This document shows positions 19,571-27,800 of a stretch of DNA of 64,000 nucleotides, piece after piece. This DNA is from Halopiger djelfimassiliensis. Lineage in GTDB: Archaea; Halobacteriota; Halobacteria; Halobacteriales; Natrialbaceae. Below the pieces are notes generated by a model, which was not told the DNA's origin, made no database searches, and saw only the letters and a list, made by a program, of their open reading frames with translations. Both the position numbers and the translations under genes were made by a program. Positions within the stretch are counted from its first letter, which is position 1, and each line of letters opens with the position of its first letter. Location: assembly GCF_000455365.1 (NCBI RefSeq), contig NZ_HG315685.1, forward strand, positions 299,514-363,513, given 5' to 3'.

Positions 19571-19586
19571 GTTCCGATTTCGGAAC
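19571..19586. promoter_or_regulatory. palindrome in MFS promoter, probable operator
   Basis: GTTCCGATTTCGGAAC is a 16-base palindrome with 7-base arms and a central TT. It ends 30 bases before the GTG start of the MFS gene, overlapping where the core promoter should lie. A repressor or activator site is inferred; the cognate protein is unknown. Confidence 0.45.
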
Positions 19587-19616
19587 GTTTGAGGCCGCCT
19601 ATCGGAAATACCGGGC

Positions 19617-20777
19617 GTGGCCCGCGCTCGACTCTTCGCCTCGCTCTGTGGACTCGTCTTTCTCGTCAATCTGGCCAGAATCATCTTCGCCCCGCTGCTG
19701 GACGTCTTCATCGCCGAGTTCGCGATCGGCGAGGCCACCGCCGGATTGATCGTAACGTTTGCGTGGGTCGGGAGCGCGTCGCCCCGATTGCCGACCGGAT
19801 GGCTGCTCACGAAGGTCCCTCGACACTACGTCGTGATCGGGTCGGGGACGATCCTCACTGTCGCGGCCGGTCTCGCCGCGACCGCAACGACGGTTACGCA
19901 CCTCCTGATCGGCGCGTTCCTCATGGGAATCGCCTCCGGGGTGTACTTCGTCTCGGCGAACCCCCTGTTGAGCGAACTGTACCCGGCGCGGGTCGGTCGC
20001 GTCATGGGGATCCACGGGACCGCCAACCAGATCGCCGCGGTGATCGCCGCGCCGTTCGTCGCGTTCGTCGTCCTCGTCGCCGACTGGCGACTCGCGCTGT
20101 GGGCGATCGCCGTCGGCGCGGCGGTGGTGACGGCCTACGCGTGGTACGCCGCGACGGGAACCGAGATGCCGACGGCGGGCCGAGATGACCGCGGACTCGT
20201 CGCCGGCGCGCTCTCGGAGTGGCGGCTCATCGTGACGGCGCTTGCGATCGTCGGCGCGGCGTCGTTCGTCTGGCAGGGCGTGTTCAACTTCTACGAACTC
20301 TACATGCAGTCGAAGGGGCTTTCCGATCGCATGGCGGGAACGATGCTCACGATCGTCTTCGCCGCCGGCGTCCCCGCGTTCTTCTTCGGCGGCGATCTGG
20401 CCGACAGGCTTCCGCGGATCCCGTTCCTGCTGGGGATCGTCGGCACGTTCTCCGCGAGCCTGTTCGCTCTCACGGTCGTCGACGGGCTGGTGGCGCTTGT
20501 CGCCCTCTCCGCGATCGTCGGGTTCGTCATCCACACGCTGTTTCCCGCCACGGACACCTACCTGCTCGATACGCTTCCGGACGCGACGCGTGGCAGCGCC
20601 TACGCCGTGTTCAGTTCGACGTGGATGCTGACGCAAGCGGTCGGGTCGTCCGCGCTGGGCGTGCTCCTCGAGCGCGGCTACGCCTACGACACGGTATTTG
20701 CCGGCGCTGCCGTCTTTCTGGCCGCGACGGTCGTCGTCCTCGCCGGTCTCGACCGGGCCGGACGGCTCCCGAACTGA
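19617..20777 (+). CDS. MFS transporter inside the nad cluster
   Basis: 386-residue major facilitator protein with about twelve hydrophobic helices in two halves. Helix 2 ends with PRLPTGWLLTKVPRHYV, a variant of the MFS loop 2-3 motif, and the second half has the related GGDLADRLPRIPFLL. The start is GTG at 19617; no better start is in frame. It sits between nadB (145 bases upstream) and nadC (72 bases downstream), all in one direction. Transport of a NAD precursor such as quinolinate, nicotinate or aspartate is a guilt-by-association idea only; a drug- or metabolite-efflux role is equally possible. The palindrome at 19571-19586 suggests separate control. Confidence 0.85.
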   Translation: MARARLFASLCGLVFLVNLARIIFAPLLDVFIAEFAIGEATAGLIVTFAWVGSASPRLPTGWLLTKVPRHYVVIGSGTILTVAAGLAATATTVTHLLIGAFLMGIASGVYFVSANPLLSELYPARVGRVMGIHGTANQIAAVIAAPFVAFVVLVADWRLALWAIAVGAAVVTAYAWYAATGTEMPTAGRDDRGLVAGALSEWRLIVTALAIVGAASFVWQGVFNFYELYMQSKGLSDRMAGTMLTIVFAAGVPAFFFGGDLADRLPRIPFLLGIVGTFSASLFALTVVDGLVALVALSAIVGFVIHTLFPATDTYLLDTLPDATRGSAYAVFSSTWMLTQAVGSSALGVLLERGYAYDTVFAGAAVFLAATVVVLAGLDRAGRLPN

Positions 20778-20849
20778 CCCGCCGCCACGGACCGAACCGG
20801 GACGGCGAAAACAGGCCGTTTATCCACGATCGGGTTGCAAGTCGATCAC

Positions 20850-21665
20850 ATGATCACCGACACGCAGGTCGACCGCTGGCTCCGCGAGGACGTCGGCCAC
20901 CACGACGTGACCAATCAGGTGCCCGGCGAGACGACGGGTCGACTCGTCGCCAAGGAACCCGGCGTCGTCGCGGGTCTCGAGGCCGCGACGGCCGTTTTCG
21001 AGTATCTCGACGTTACCGTCACCGATCGACTCGAGGACGGCGCTGCCGTCGACTCCGGCGACGAACTCCTCCGGGCCGAGGGGCCTGCACGCGAGGTCCT
21101 CCGGGGCGAGCGGGTCGCGGTCAACCTCGCGGGTCACGCGTCGGGAATCGCGACGCGGACGAACGACGCGGTCGAGCGCGCCCGTGCCGAATCCGACGAC
21201 GTCCGCATCGCCGGGACCCGCAAGACGACCCCCGGTCTCCGCGGCCTCGAGAAACGGGCCGTCGTCGCGGGCGGCGGCGACACCCACCGGCTCGACCTCT
21301 CGCATATGGTGATGATCAAGGACAACCACGTCGCGGAGATGGGACTCGAGGGCGCGATCGAGCACTTCCGCGAGCGGACGTCGTTTGCGACGCAACTCGA
21401 CGTGGAGGTCGAGGCCGTCGCGGACGCGCCCCGGGCGGCCGCGGCGGGCGCGGATATCGTTCTGCTGGATAATATGACCCCCGAGGAAACGCGCGAGGCC
21501 GTCACCCTGCTGGCCGACTACGAGGGGGTGCTCGCGGAAGCCAGCGGCGGGATCACGCTGGAGACGGTCGCAGACTACGCCGCGACCGGCGTCGACGTCG
21601 TTTCGATGGGATCGCTCACCCACTCGGCACCGTCGCTCGACCTGTCGTTCCGTACCGGCGAGTGA
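20850..21665 (+). CDS. nadC: nicotinate-nucleotide pyrophosphorylase (carboxylating)
   Basis: Quinolinate phosphoribosyltransferase, forming nicotinate mononucleotide and CO2 from quinolinate and PRPP. The 271 residues have the family's N-terminal domain (REDVGHHDVTNQ), the central TRKTTPGLRGLEKRAVVAGGGDTHRLDLSHMVMIKDNHV active-site region, and the barrel end LLDNMTPEETREAV and EASGGITLETVADYAATGVDVVSMG. ATG at 20850 is chosen over a TTG five codons upstream. It is the third nad gene of the cluster, placed after the MFS gene. Confidence 0.97.
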   Translation: MITDTQVDRWLREDVGHHDVTNQVPGETTGRLVAKEPGVVAGLEAATAVFEYLDVTVTDRLEDGAAVDSGDELLRAEGPAREVLRGERVAVNLAGHASGIATRTNDAVERARAESDDVRIAGTRKTTPGLRGLEKRAVVAGGGDTHRLDLSHMVMIKDNHVAEMGLEGAIEHFRERTSFATQLDVEVEAVADAPRAAAAGADIVLLDNMTPEETREAVTLLADYEGVLAEASGGITLETVADYAATGVDVVSMGSLTHSAPSLDLSFRTGE

Positions 21666-21817
21666 GCCGCGATTACCGCACGATGTGTCCGTCTCGAGCG
21701 ATCCGGTCGTCTCGTCGACGCTGCGGCGATGCTCGAGGATGGGGCGCACCTGACTCGGGTTTCTTCGTCTCATAATAGTTGGGTGAATATAAACTCTCCT
21801 AGCCAAACACACCGAGT

Positions 21818-22105
21818 ATGGAGGGCCAACACGAGGAAAGGACGGCTTCGTTCGAGGACGGACCGCTATCGCCCACGCTGCTCGGCGGACTCGAGGCGAT
21901 GACACCGGCCAACGACCCCGGCCCGCTCCGTGGATTCCACCGACTCGCCGCCGGGTTCGGATCTTCGGCTGCCGGTATCGTGTTTCTCGCGGCGATGTTC
22001 ACCGAGGCCGATCCGGTCGTCGGTCTGCCGGCGGCGTTGACCGTCGGTCTCGTCGTCTCCCTCGGCGTCGGATACGTGATACCGAACGCGAAGCTCCCGA
22101 AGTGA
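21818..22105 (+). CDS. small membrane protein, unknown function
   Basis: Not recognised. The 95-residue product has an acidic N-terminal half (MEGQHEERTASFEDGPLS) and two hydrophobic helices (about 47-62 and 68-88), ending in NAKLPK. It is preceded by an AT-rich promoter stretch (about 21770-21800) and ends 131 bases before the aldehyde dehydrogenase start. It could be a lineage-specific membrane protein. Confidence 0.6.
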   Translation: MEGQHEERTASFEDGPLSPTLLGGLEAMTPANDPGPLRGFHRLAAGFGSSAAGIVFLAAMFTEADPVVGLPAALTVGLVVSLGVGYVIPNAKLPK

Positions 22106-22236
22106 TCGCGGCGACGACCCCGGGTCTGTTCCGTTCTAAGCGATCGTTCCGGCACCGAGACAAAGCGACCGTGGGATCGGGACGCGTTGCAGTTGCCGGT
22201 ATGACACTTTTCCCGACCGCCGGATACCGTTCCCGT

Positions 22237-23709
22237 ATGACTGACCTGCCATTGTCACCCGAGTCGGGCTGGAACGCGCTGTATCTCGCCGGCGAGTGGA
22301 CCGCCGCCGACGATCGGGACTCGATCTCGGTCGAAAACCCCTACACCCGCGAGGAGATCGCGACCGTCCCGGCGGGGACCGAAGCCGACGTCGACCGGGC
22401 CTACGAGGCCGCCGCCGAAGCGCAGGCCTCGTGGGCTCGTCAGCCGCCGCAAGCGCGAGCGGGCGTGATCTCCGCGGCCATCGAGTTCGTCCGCGACCAC
22501 CGCGATGAGATCCTCGAACTGCTCGCGCTCGAGTCGGGGAGCACGGCGGTCAAAAGCACCGCCGAGTTGCAGACGGCACGCGGAATGCTGCAACAGGCCG
22601 CGAGCTATCCGTTCCGGATGGACGGCGAGCACGCGGACTCGATCGTCCCGGGGAAAGAGAACGTCGTCGAACGGCGGCCGGTCGGCGTCGTCGGCGTCAT
22701 CTCGCCGTGGAACTTCCCGTTTCACCTGTCGATGCGGGCGGTCGCGCCGGCGATCGCGACCGGCAACGCGGTCGTGCTCAAACCCGCCTCGAGTACGCCG
22801 ATCACCGGCGGGCTGTTGCTCGCCCGGATCTTCGAAGCGGCCGGCGTTCCCGAGGGCGTCCTGAGCGTCGTGCCGGGCCGTGGCTCCGAGATCGGCGACG
22901 CGATCGCCGACCACGAGGTCCCCCGCGTACTCGCCTTTACCGGCTCGACCGAGATCGGCCAACGGGTCGCCCGGCAGGCCGCCGGCAACTGTACGCTTCC
23001 GGCCCTCGAACTCGGCGGCAACAACGTCCACGTCGTCACCGAAAACGCTGCCCTCGAGCGTGCCGTCGACGGCGGCGTCTTCGGCTCGTTTCTCCATCAG
23101 GGACAGGCCTGTATCTCGATCAACCGCCATCTGGTCCACGAGGAACTGTACGACGACTACGTGGGGATGCTCGCCGACCGGGCGGCGAACCTGCCGACCG
23201 GCGACCCGACCGACGAGGACACGATCATCGGACCGATCATCGACGAGAGCCAGCGCGATCGGATCCTCGAGTACATCCAGACGACGGTCGAGGAGGGCGC
23301 AACCGTCGAGACCGGCGGCGGCCACGACGGACTGGTCGTCGAACCGACGGTTCTCTCGGACGTCGACAACGACATGGCCGCCGCGTGCAACGAGCACTTC
23401 GGGCCCGTCGCACCGGTCATCCCCTACGCGAGCGATACGGAGGCGATCGAACTGGCAAACGACACGATCCACGGGCTGTCGGGGTCAGTCCACAGCGAGG
23501 ACCTCGATCAGGCCCGAACGATCGCCGACCGGATCGAGACGGGGATGATCCACATCAACGACCAGCCGATGAACGACGAGCCACACGTTCCCTTCGGCGG
23601 GATGAAACAGTCGGGGCTTGGCCGGTACAACGGCGAGTCGATCCTCGACGAACTCACCACGACGAAGTGGCTCTCGATCCAGCGCGAACCCCGGAAGTAC
23701 CCGTTCTGA
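22237..23709 (+). CDS. aldehyde dehydrogenase family protein
   Basis: NAD(P)-dependent oxidation of an aldehyde to its acid. The 490 residues carry the standard motifs: ISPWNFP with Asn159, the FTGSTEIGQ cofactor loop (234-242), ELGGNN with Glu258, catalytic Cys292 in GQACISINR, and EHFGPVAPV. The short TTTKWLSIQREPRKYPF end and the HINDQPMNDEPHVPFGG segment resemble the benzaldehyde/vanillin dehydrogenase subgroup, so an aromatic substrate is possible. The ATG at 22237 (MTDLPLSPESGW) is chosen; an in-frame ATG at 22201 would add 12 residues lacking family character. Confidence 0.93.
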   Translation: MTDLPLSPESGWNALYLAGEWTAADDRDSISVENPYTREEIATVPAGTEADVDRAYEAAAEAQASWARQPPQARAGVISAAIEFVRDHRDEILELLALESGSTAVKSTAELQTARGMLQQAASYPFRMDGEHADSIVPGKENVVERRPVGVVGVISPWNFPFHLSMRAVAPAIATGNAVVLKPASSTPITGGLLLARIFEAAGVPEGVLSVVPGRGSEIGDAIADHEVPRVLAFTGSTEIGQRVARQAAGNCTLPALELGGNNVHVVTENAALERAVDGGVFGSFLHQGQACISINRHLVHEELYDDYVGMLADRAANLPTGDPTDEDTIIGPIIDESQRDRILEYIQTTVEEGATVETGGGHDGLVVEPTVLSDVDNDMAAACNEHFGPVAPVIPYASDTEAIELANDTIHGLSGSVHSEDLDQARTIADRIETGMIHINDQPMNDEPHVPFGGMKQSGLGRYNGESILDELTTTKWLSIQREPRKYPF

Positions 23710-23719
23710 CGGATATCGA

Positions 23720-23962
23720 TCACGCAAGCAGCGAGAGCACCCGTTTCCAACTCCAGAGAACGAGCGCCACCGAAAGCCCGGCGAGAAGGAGATACAACGG
23801 GACTGCGTCCGCCGCCGGGCCGCGATCCGGAACGAACGCCTCGAGCGCCCCGCTCCAGTACAGGCCCGCGAGCGCGACCGCCACCACGATCGATCCGACG
23901 ACGATTGCGACCGCCATCCGGTTCGTGGCGATCCGTGATCGCTCCGGCTTCGGCCCACTCAT
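23720..23962 (-). CDS. small two-helix membrane protein
   Basis: Not recognised. 80 residues: a basic N terminus (MSGPKPERSRIATNR), one helix near 16-38 and a second near 55-72, with WSWKRVLSLLA at the end. The ATG at 23962 is preferred, since the open frame upstream runs into tRNA-like repeats and is not protein-like. It converges on the aldehyde dehydrogenase gene with ten bases between the stops. Confidence 0.55.
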   Translation of the reverse strand: MSGPKPERSRIATNRMAVAIVVGSIVVAVALAGLYWSGALEAFVPDRGPAADAVPLYLLLAGLSVALVLWSWKRVLSLLA

Positions 23963-24072
23963 CACCTGCAGTTCGTCTCGAACCGCTGAAACGATTGGAC
24001 CTGCAGGTTCCGGCCGGTCACTCCCGCGTGGCTCGGCTCCCGGACCGGCCGCTTGGGTTGGTCGCGGCGACA

Positions 24073-24161
24073 TGCGAGGAGTGGGATTTGAACCACGTCC
24101 AGACGTTCCGGGCACTCGCGTCGCTCGTGTTCCGGACTGTGGCTGCTCTCGTTCAAATCCC
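24073..24161. repeat. partial copies of the tRNA-Leu 3' end
   Basis: Bases 24073-24094 match the 3' end of the neighbouring tRNA-Leu at 20 of 22 positions (discriminator, acceptor strand and T-loop). The 11-mer GGGATTTGAAC occurs at 24083-24093, inverted at 24151-24161, and again inside the tRNA (24211-24221). The T-stem of the fragment does not pair, so it is not a functional tRNA. Such duplications arise from site-specific integration at tRNA 3' ends; that origin is inferred. Confidence 0.6.
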
Positions 24162-24167
24162 GCGTCG

Positions 24168-24204
24168 CGCACTCGTTACTCACGAATCGTTCGTGACGAG
24201 TGCG
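24168..24204. repeat. inverted repeat at the tRNA-Leu 3' end
   Basis: CGCACTCGT (24168-24176) and ACGAGTGCG (24196-24204) are a perfect 9-base inverted repeat with a 19-base spacer, the second arm overlapping the 3' end of the tRNA gene. It may form a 3'-end hairpin in the precursor or mark an old recombination site. Confidence 0.35.
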
Positions 24205-24284
24205 AGGGTTGGGATTTGAACCCAAGGACCCCTACGGGAGCGGGTCTTAAGCCCACCGCCGTTGGCCTGCTTGGCTACCCTCGC
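24201..24284 (-). tRNA. tRNA-Leu (anticodon UAA)
   Basis: 84-nucleotide class II tRNA on the minus strand. The acceptor GCGAGGG (24284-24278) pairs with CCCTCGC (24208-24202), followed by discriminator A at 24201; no CCA is encoded. The anticodon loop CTTAAGA gives UAA, the variable arm is long (GCTCCCGTAGGGGTC-like), and the T-arm TTGGGTTCAAATCCCAA pairs perfectly. The D-arm has GCC...GGC. Leu identity follows from the anticodon and the class II variable arm. Confidence 0.95.
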
Positions 24285-24362
24285 GCAAAAGCGCAGTCTA
24301 TGGTTGTTCCCGACCCGGGATGTGCGTTTCGGTGTGTCGCGGGCGATCGACCGCTCGAGGCG

Positions 24363-24701
24363 TTACCAGTCGACGCTCAACGTCCCGTCGCCGTGTGGAT
24401 CCGGCGCGATCTCCTCGTCGGTGCGGCGATCGACGACGTGGATGCAGCCGTCGTCTTTCTTCGCCGGGCAGATCTCCGCCGCGCGAACGTTGTGCTCGAG
24501 GTCGTCCTCGTCGATGAAGTACTCCTCTGGCTGGGCCATCCCGGAGGCGATGGACATCTCCCAGTTGTCGCTGACCTCGGCGCACTTGCCCGCGCCGAAG
24601 CACTTGTTGGCCTCGAAGATGATCTTGTAGGGTTTCTCGTCGATCGGTGGCGCGTCGGCCGACCCGACGTCGCTCGCGCGCTGGATACCGTCGTCGCTCA
24701 T
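24363..24701 (-). CDS. single-cluster ferredoxin
   Basis: 112-residue acidic ferredoxin. The cluster ligands are in CFGAGKC (Cys34, Cys40) and CPAKKDDGC (Cys78, Cys86), the spacing of short ferredoxins that hold one [3Fe-4S] or [4Fe-4S] cluster and often donate electrons to cytochrome P450 or other oxygenases. No such partner is adjacent. The ATG at 24701 gives MSDDGIQRAS, an acidic 25-residue lead before the conserved KPYKIIFEANKC. It lies between the tRNA and the giant histidine kinase gene. Confidence 0.85.
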   Translation of the reverse strand: MSDDGIQRASDVGSADAPPIDEKPYKIIFEANKCFGAGKCAEVSDNWEMSIASGMAQPEEYFIDEDDLEHNVRAAEICPAKKDDGCIHVVDRRTDEEIAPDPHGDGTLSVDW

Positions 24702-24820
24702 TGCGTAGTGGTTCGACTGCGTCGTCTTTCCCGTTACGGTTGGCCGACCCCGGCGGTGGCTCGAGCGGACTGGTGTCGCCGCAATACACAGCGACGGGCC
24801 GCCGGCGTCGAGGGGCGTCG

Positions 24821-27800
24821 TTACGCGGCGGGAAGCGTAATCGAGAACGTCGATCCCTCGCCGGGTTCGGACTCGACCCAGATCTCGCCGCCGTGGCGTT
24901 CGACGATGCGCTCACAGAGCGCCAGTCCGATCCCGGTTCCGTCGTATTCCGCGTGGCTGTGGAGCCGATCGAAGATGGAAAACACCCGCTCGTGATCGGC
25001 CGGATCGATACCGATGCCCTCGTCCCGGACCGAGATCACCCACTCCGAACCCCGTCGTTCTGCGCCGACGTGAACGCGCGGCGGTTCGTCGCCGCTGTAC
25101 GTAATCGCGTTGCTCACGAGGTTCTGCAGGACCTGTCGTATCTGGCTCCGATCGCCGGTCACACGCGGGAGTTGCGCGGCCGTGATCTCGGCGTTGCTCT
25201 CCTCGATCCGGAACTGGAGGTCCGCGAGGACGCTCTCGAAGACGGCGTTCAGATCCACCGGCTCGAACGGCTCGCCACGCGTTTCCACGCGCGAGTACTC
25301 GAGCAGGCCGTCGATCATGTCTCGCATCCGGTCTGCGCCGTCGATAGCGAACGCGAGGAACTCCTCGCCGTCCTCGTCGAACGCGTCGCCGTACCGGCTT
25401 TCGAGAAGCTGGAGGTAGCTTGTGATCATCCGGAGCGGCTCCTGCAAGTCGTGGGAGGCGGCGTACGCGAACTGCTCCAATCGCTCGTTGGATTCCTCGA
25501 GTTTGCGCTCGTACTCCCGCCGTTCCGTGACGTCCTGGGTGAAGCTCAGCCCGGCGAAAATATCGCCGTCGGCGTCGCGAAGCGGCGTCGCCCACACGCG
25601 CCAGTCCCGGCCGGCGAACGTCGTTTCGACGCTGCCGGTCTCGCCGTCCTCGACGGCGGCGCGAAACAGCGGCTCCAGATCCGCGACCGTTTCCTCCGGA
25701 AAGACCGCCGGCAGTCGATTCCCCTCGAGTCGATCCGCAGGAGGTAGCGTCTCGCCGAGTTCGGCCCCCTCGGTCAGCGTGTACGTGAGATCGTGGTCGT
25801 AGACGCCGACGGCCCCGTTCGGGAAGTGCTGGGTTAGCGTTCGGTATCGCCGTTCGGATTCCTCGAGCGCACGCTGGCGTTCGACTCGTTCCGTGACATC
25901 GCGTCCGATTCCGGCCAGTACCGTGTTCCCCCACGGGTCCTCGAGCGTCGATGCGGCGAACTCGACGGGGATCGGCTCGCCGTCTTTGGGGTGAAGTTCC
26001 AGTTCGACGGTGACCGAGCCGGTCTCGAACCCTTCCCGAACGGCGGCGACGACCGTCTCCCAGTCGTCATCGTCGAAGAACGCAGCGGGGTTCATCGAGT
26101 CGATTTCGGCGTCCGTATACCCCGTCACCTCGTTCAGACTCCGGTTCCACCGCTGGATCGTCCCCTCCTCGTCGATGACGTAGAACACGTCGTCGATGGC
26201 GTCGAGAACGTCGTCGGTGTACTCCTTGTATCGTTTGAGCCGCCGCTCTCGCTCGCGCAGTTTGCGTTCCCGCTCTTTCTGTTCGGTGACGTCTTGCACC
26301 AGGATCATGCCGCCGAAGATCTCACCCCCGTCGTCCGTCACGGGAACCGTATACGCCATCCAGTCCCGGCCGTGGAACGCGATCTCGAAGGCGTTCGCCT
26401 CGCCCTCGAGGGCCGCCCTGAACTTCGGTTCTAGCTGGTCGGCCAGCGGCTCCGGATACCGTTCTCGGACGGTCTTGCCGACGATCGACGATGTGGTCGT
26501 CTCGATGTCGTCGAACGCCGCGCCGCCGACGACCTGGTACCGTAGGTCGTCGTCGAACAGGCCCACCGCACCGTTGGGGAAGTGTTCGACCAGCGTCCGG
26601 TAACGCTGCTCGCTCTCGGCGAGCTTTCGCTGGTTGTTCCGTCGCTCGGTGATGTCCGTGATCGTCACGACGCCACGGGTCACCGTCCCGGTTTCGTCCC
26701 GGACCGGCATCCCCTCGACCTGGATGATCCGGCGCTTACCGTCGACGGTTTCGATCTCGAAGACGTCGGGATCGGTGACCTCCTCACCCTCGAGCACGCG
26801 AGCCATCGTCCACTCCTCGGGCTCGACCGGCTCGCCTGAGTCCGCCCACACGGCCGGGTACTGTTCGTACTCCGCGATGGATTCGGCGTCGAACACGTCT
26901 CCGCCCCAGATCTCGGTGGCAGTGTCGTTGGCCTCGACGAGCCGTCCGTCCGCGTCCGCGACCACGACGCCGACCGGGAGGATCTCGAACAGCGTCTCCA
27001 GTTGTTCGTTGTTCCGCTGTAGCTGTAGTTCGGCGCGTTTCCGCTCCGTGATGTCGGTGAGCGCGCCGGGGAACGTGACCGGAGTTCCGTCCGCGTCGCA
27101 CTCGACGCGGCCGCGAGCGACGACCCATCTGATCTCACCGTCGGCGTTTCGAACGCGGTACTCCGCTTCGTAGTCGCCGCCCGATTCGACGGCCGCTTCG
27201 ATCTCCGCGACGACCCGTTCGCGGTCGGCCTCGTGGATCGCCGAAATGAACCGGTCGAGCGAGACGCCCTCGCGTGCGGCCGCCGGTTCGACCCCGAACG
27301 TCCTGGCAAACGACTGGCCGACGACCATCTCGTCCGTTTGAACGTCCCACTCCCACGTTCCGACGGCACCGGCCTCGGTCGCCGCCTCCAGTTGGGACTT
27401 GGCGTCGCGCAGGTACCGCTCGTACTCCTTTCGTTCGGTGATGTCCTGGGCCATCGTCATGCCGGCGAACACGTCGCCGCGCTCGTCGGTGATCGGGACC
27501 GCGTGAAAGACCCACTCCCGCCCGGCGTACTCGAGTTCGATCGACCGTTCCCTGCCGTCCAGCGCGGCCTCGAACGCCGGCTGTAGCGCGTCGGCGGTTT
27601 CCTCGTCCCAGACCTCCCTGAAGTATCGCCCTTCGAGGGTTTCCGGCTCGACGGGGATGTCGTCGAACGCCCGGCCGGCCGCCAGCTCGTACCGGAGTTC
27701 GTGGTCGAACAGGGTCACGATCCCGTTCGGAAAGTGCTCGGTGAGGGTCCGATAGCGCTGTTCGGACCGCTCGAGCCGACGCTTTCGCTCCGTTCGCTCG

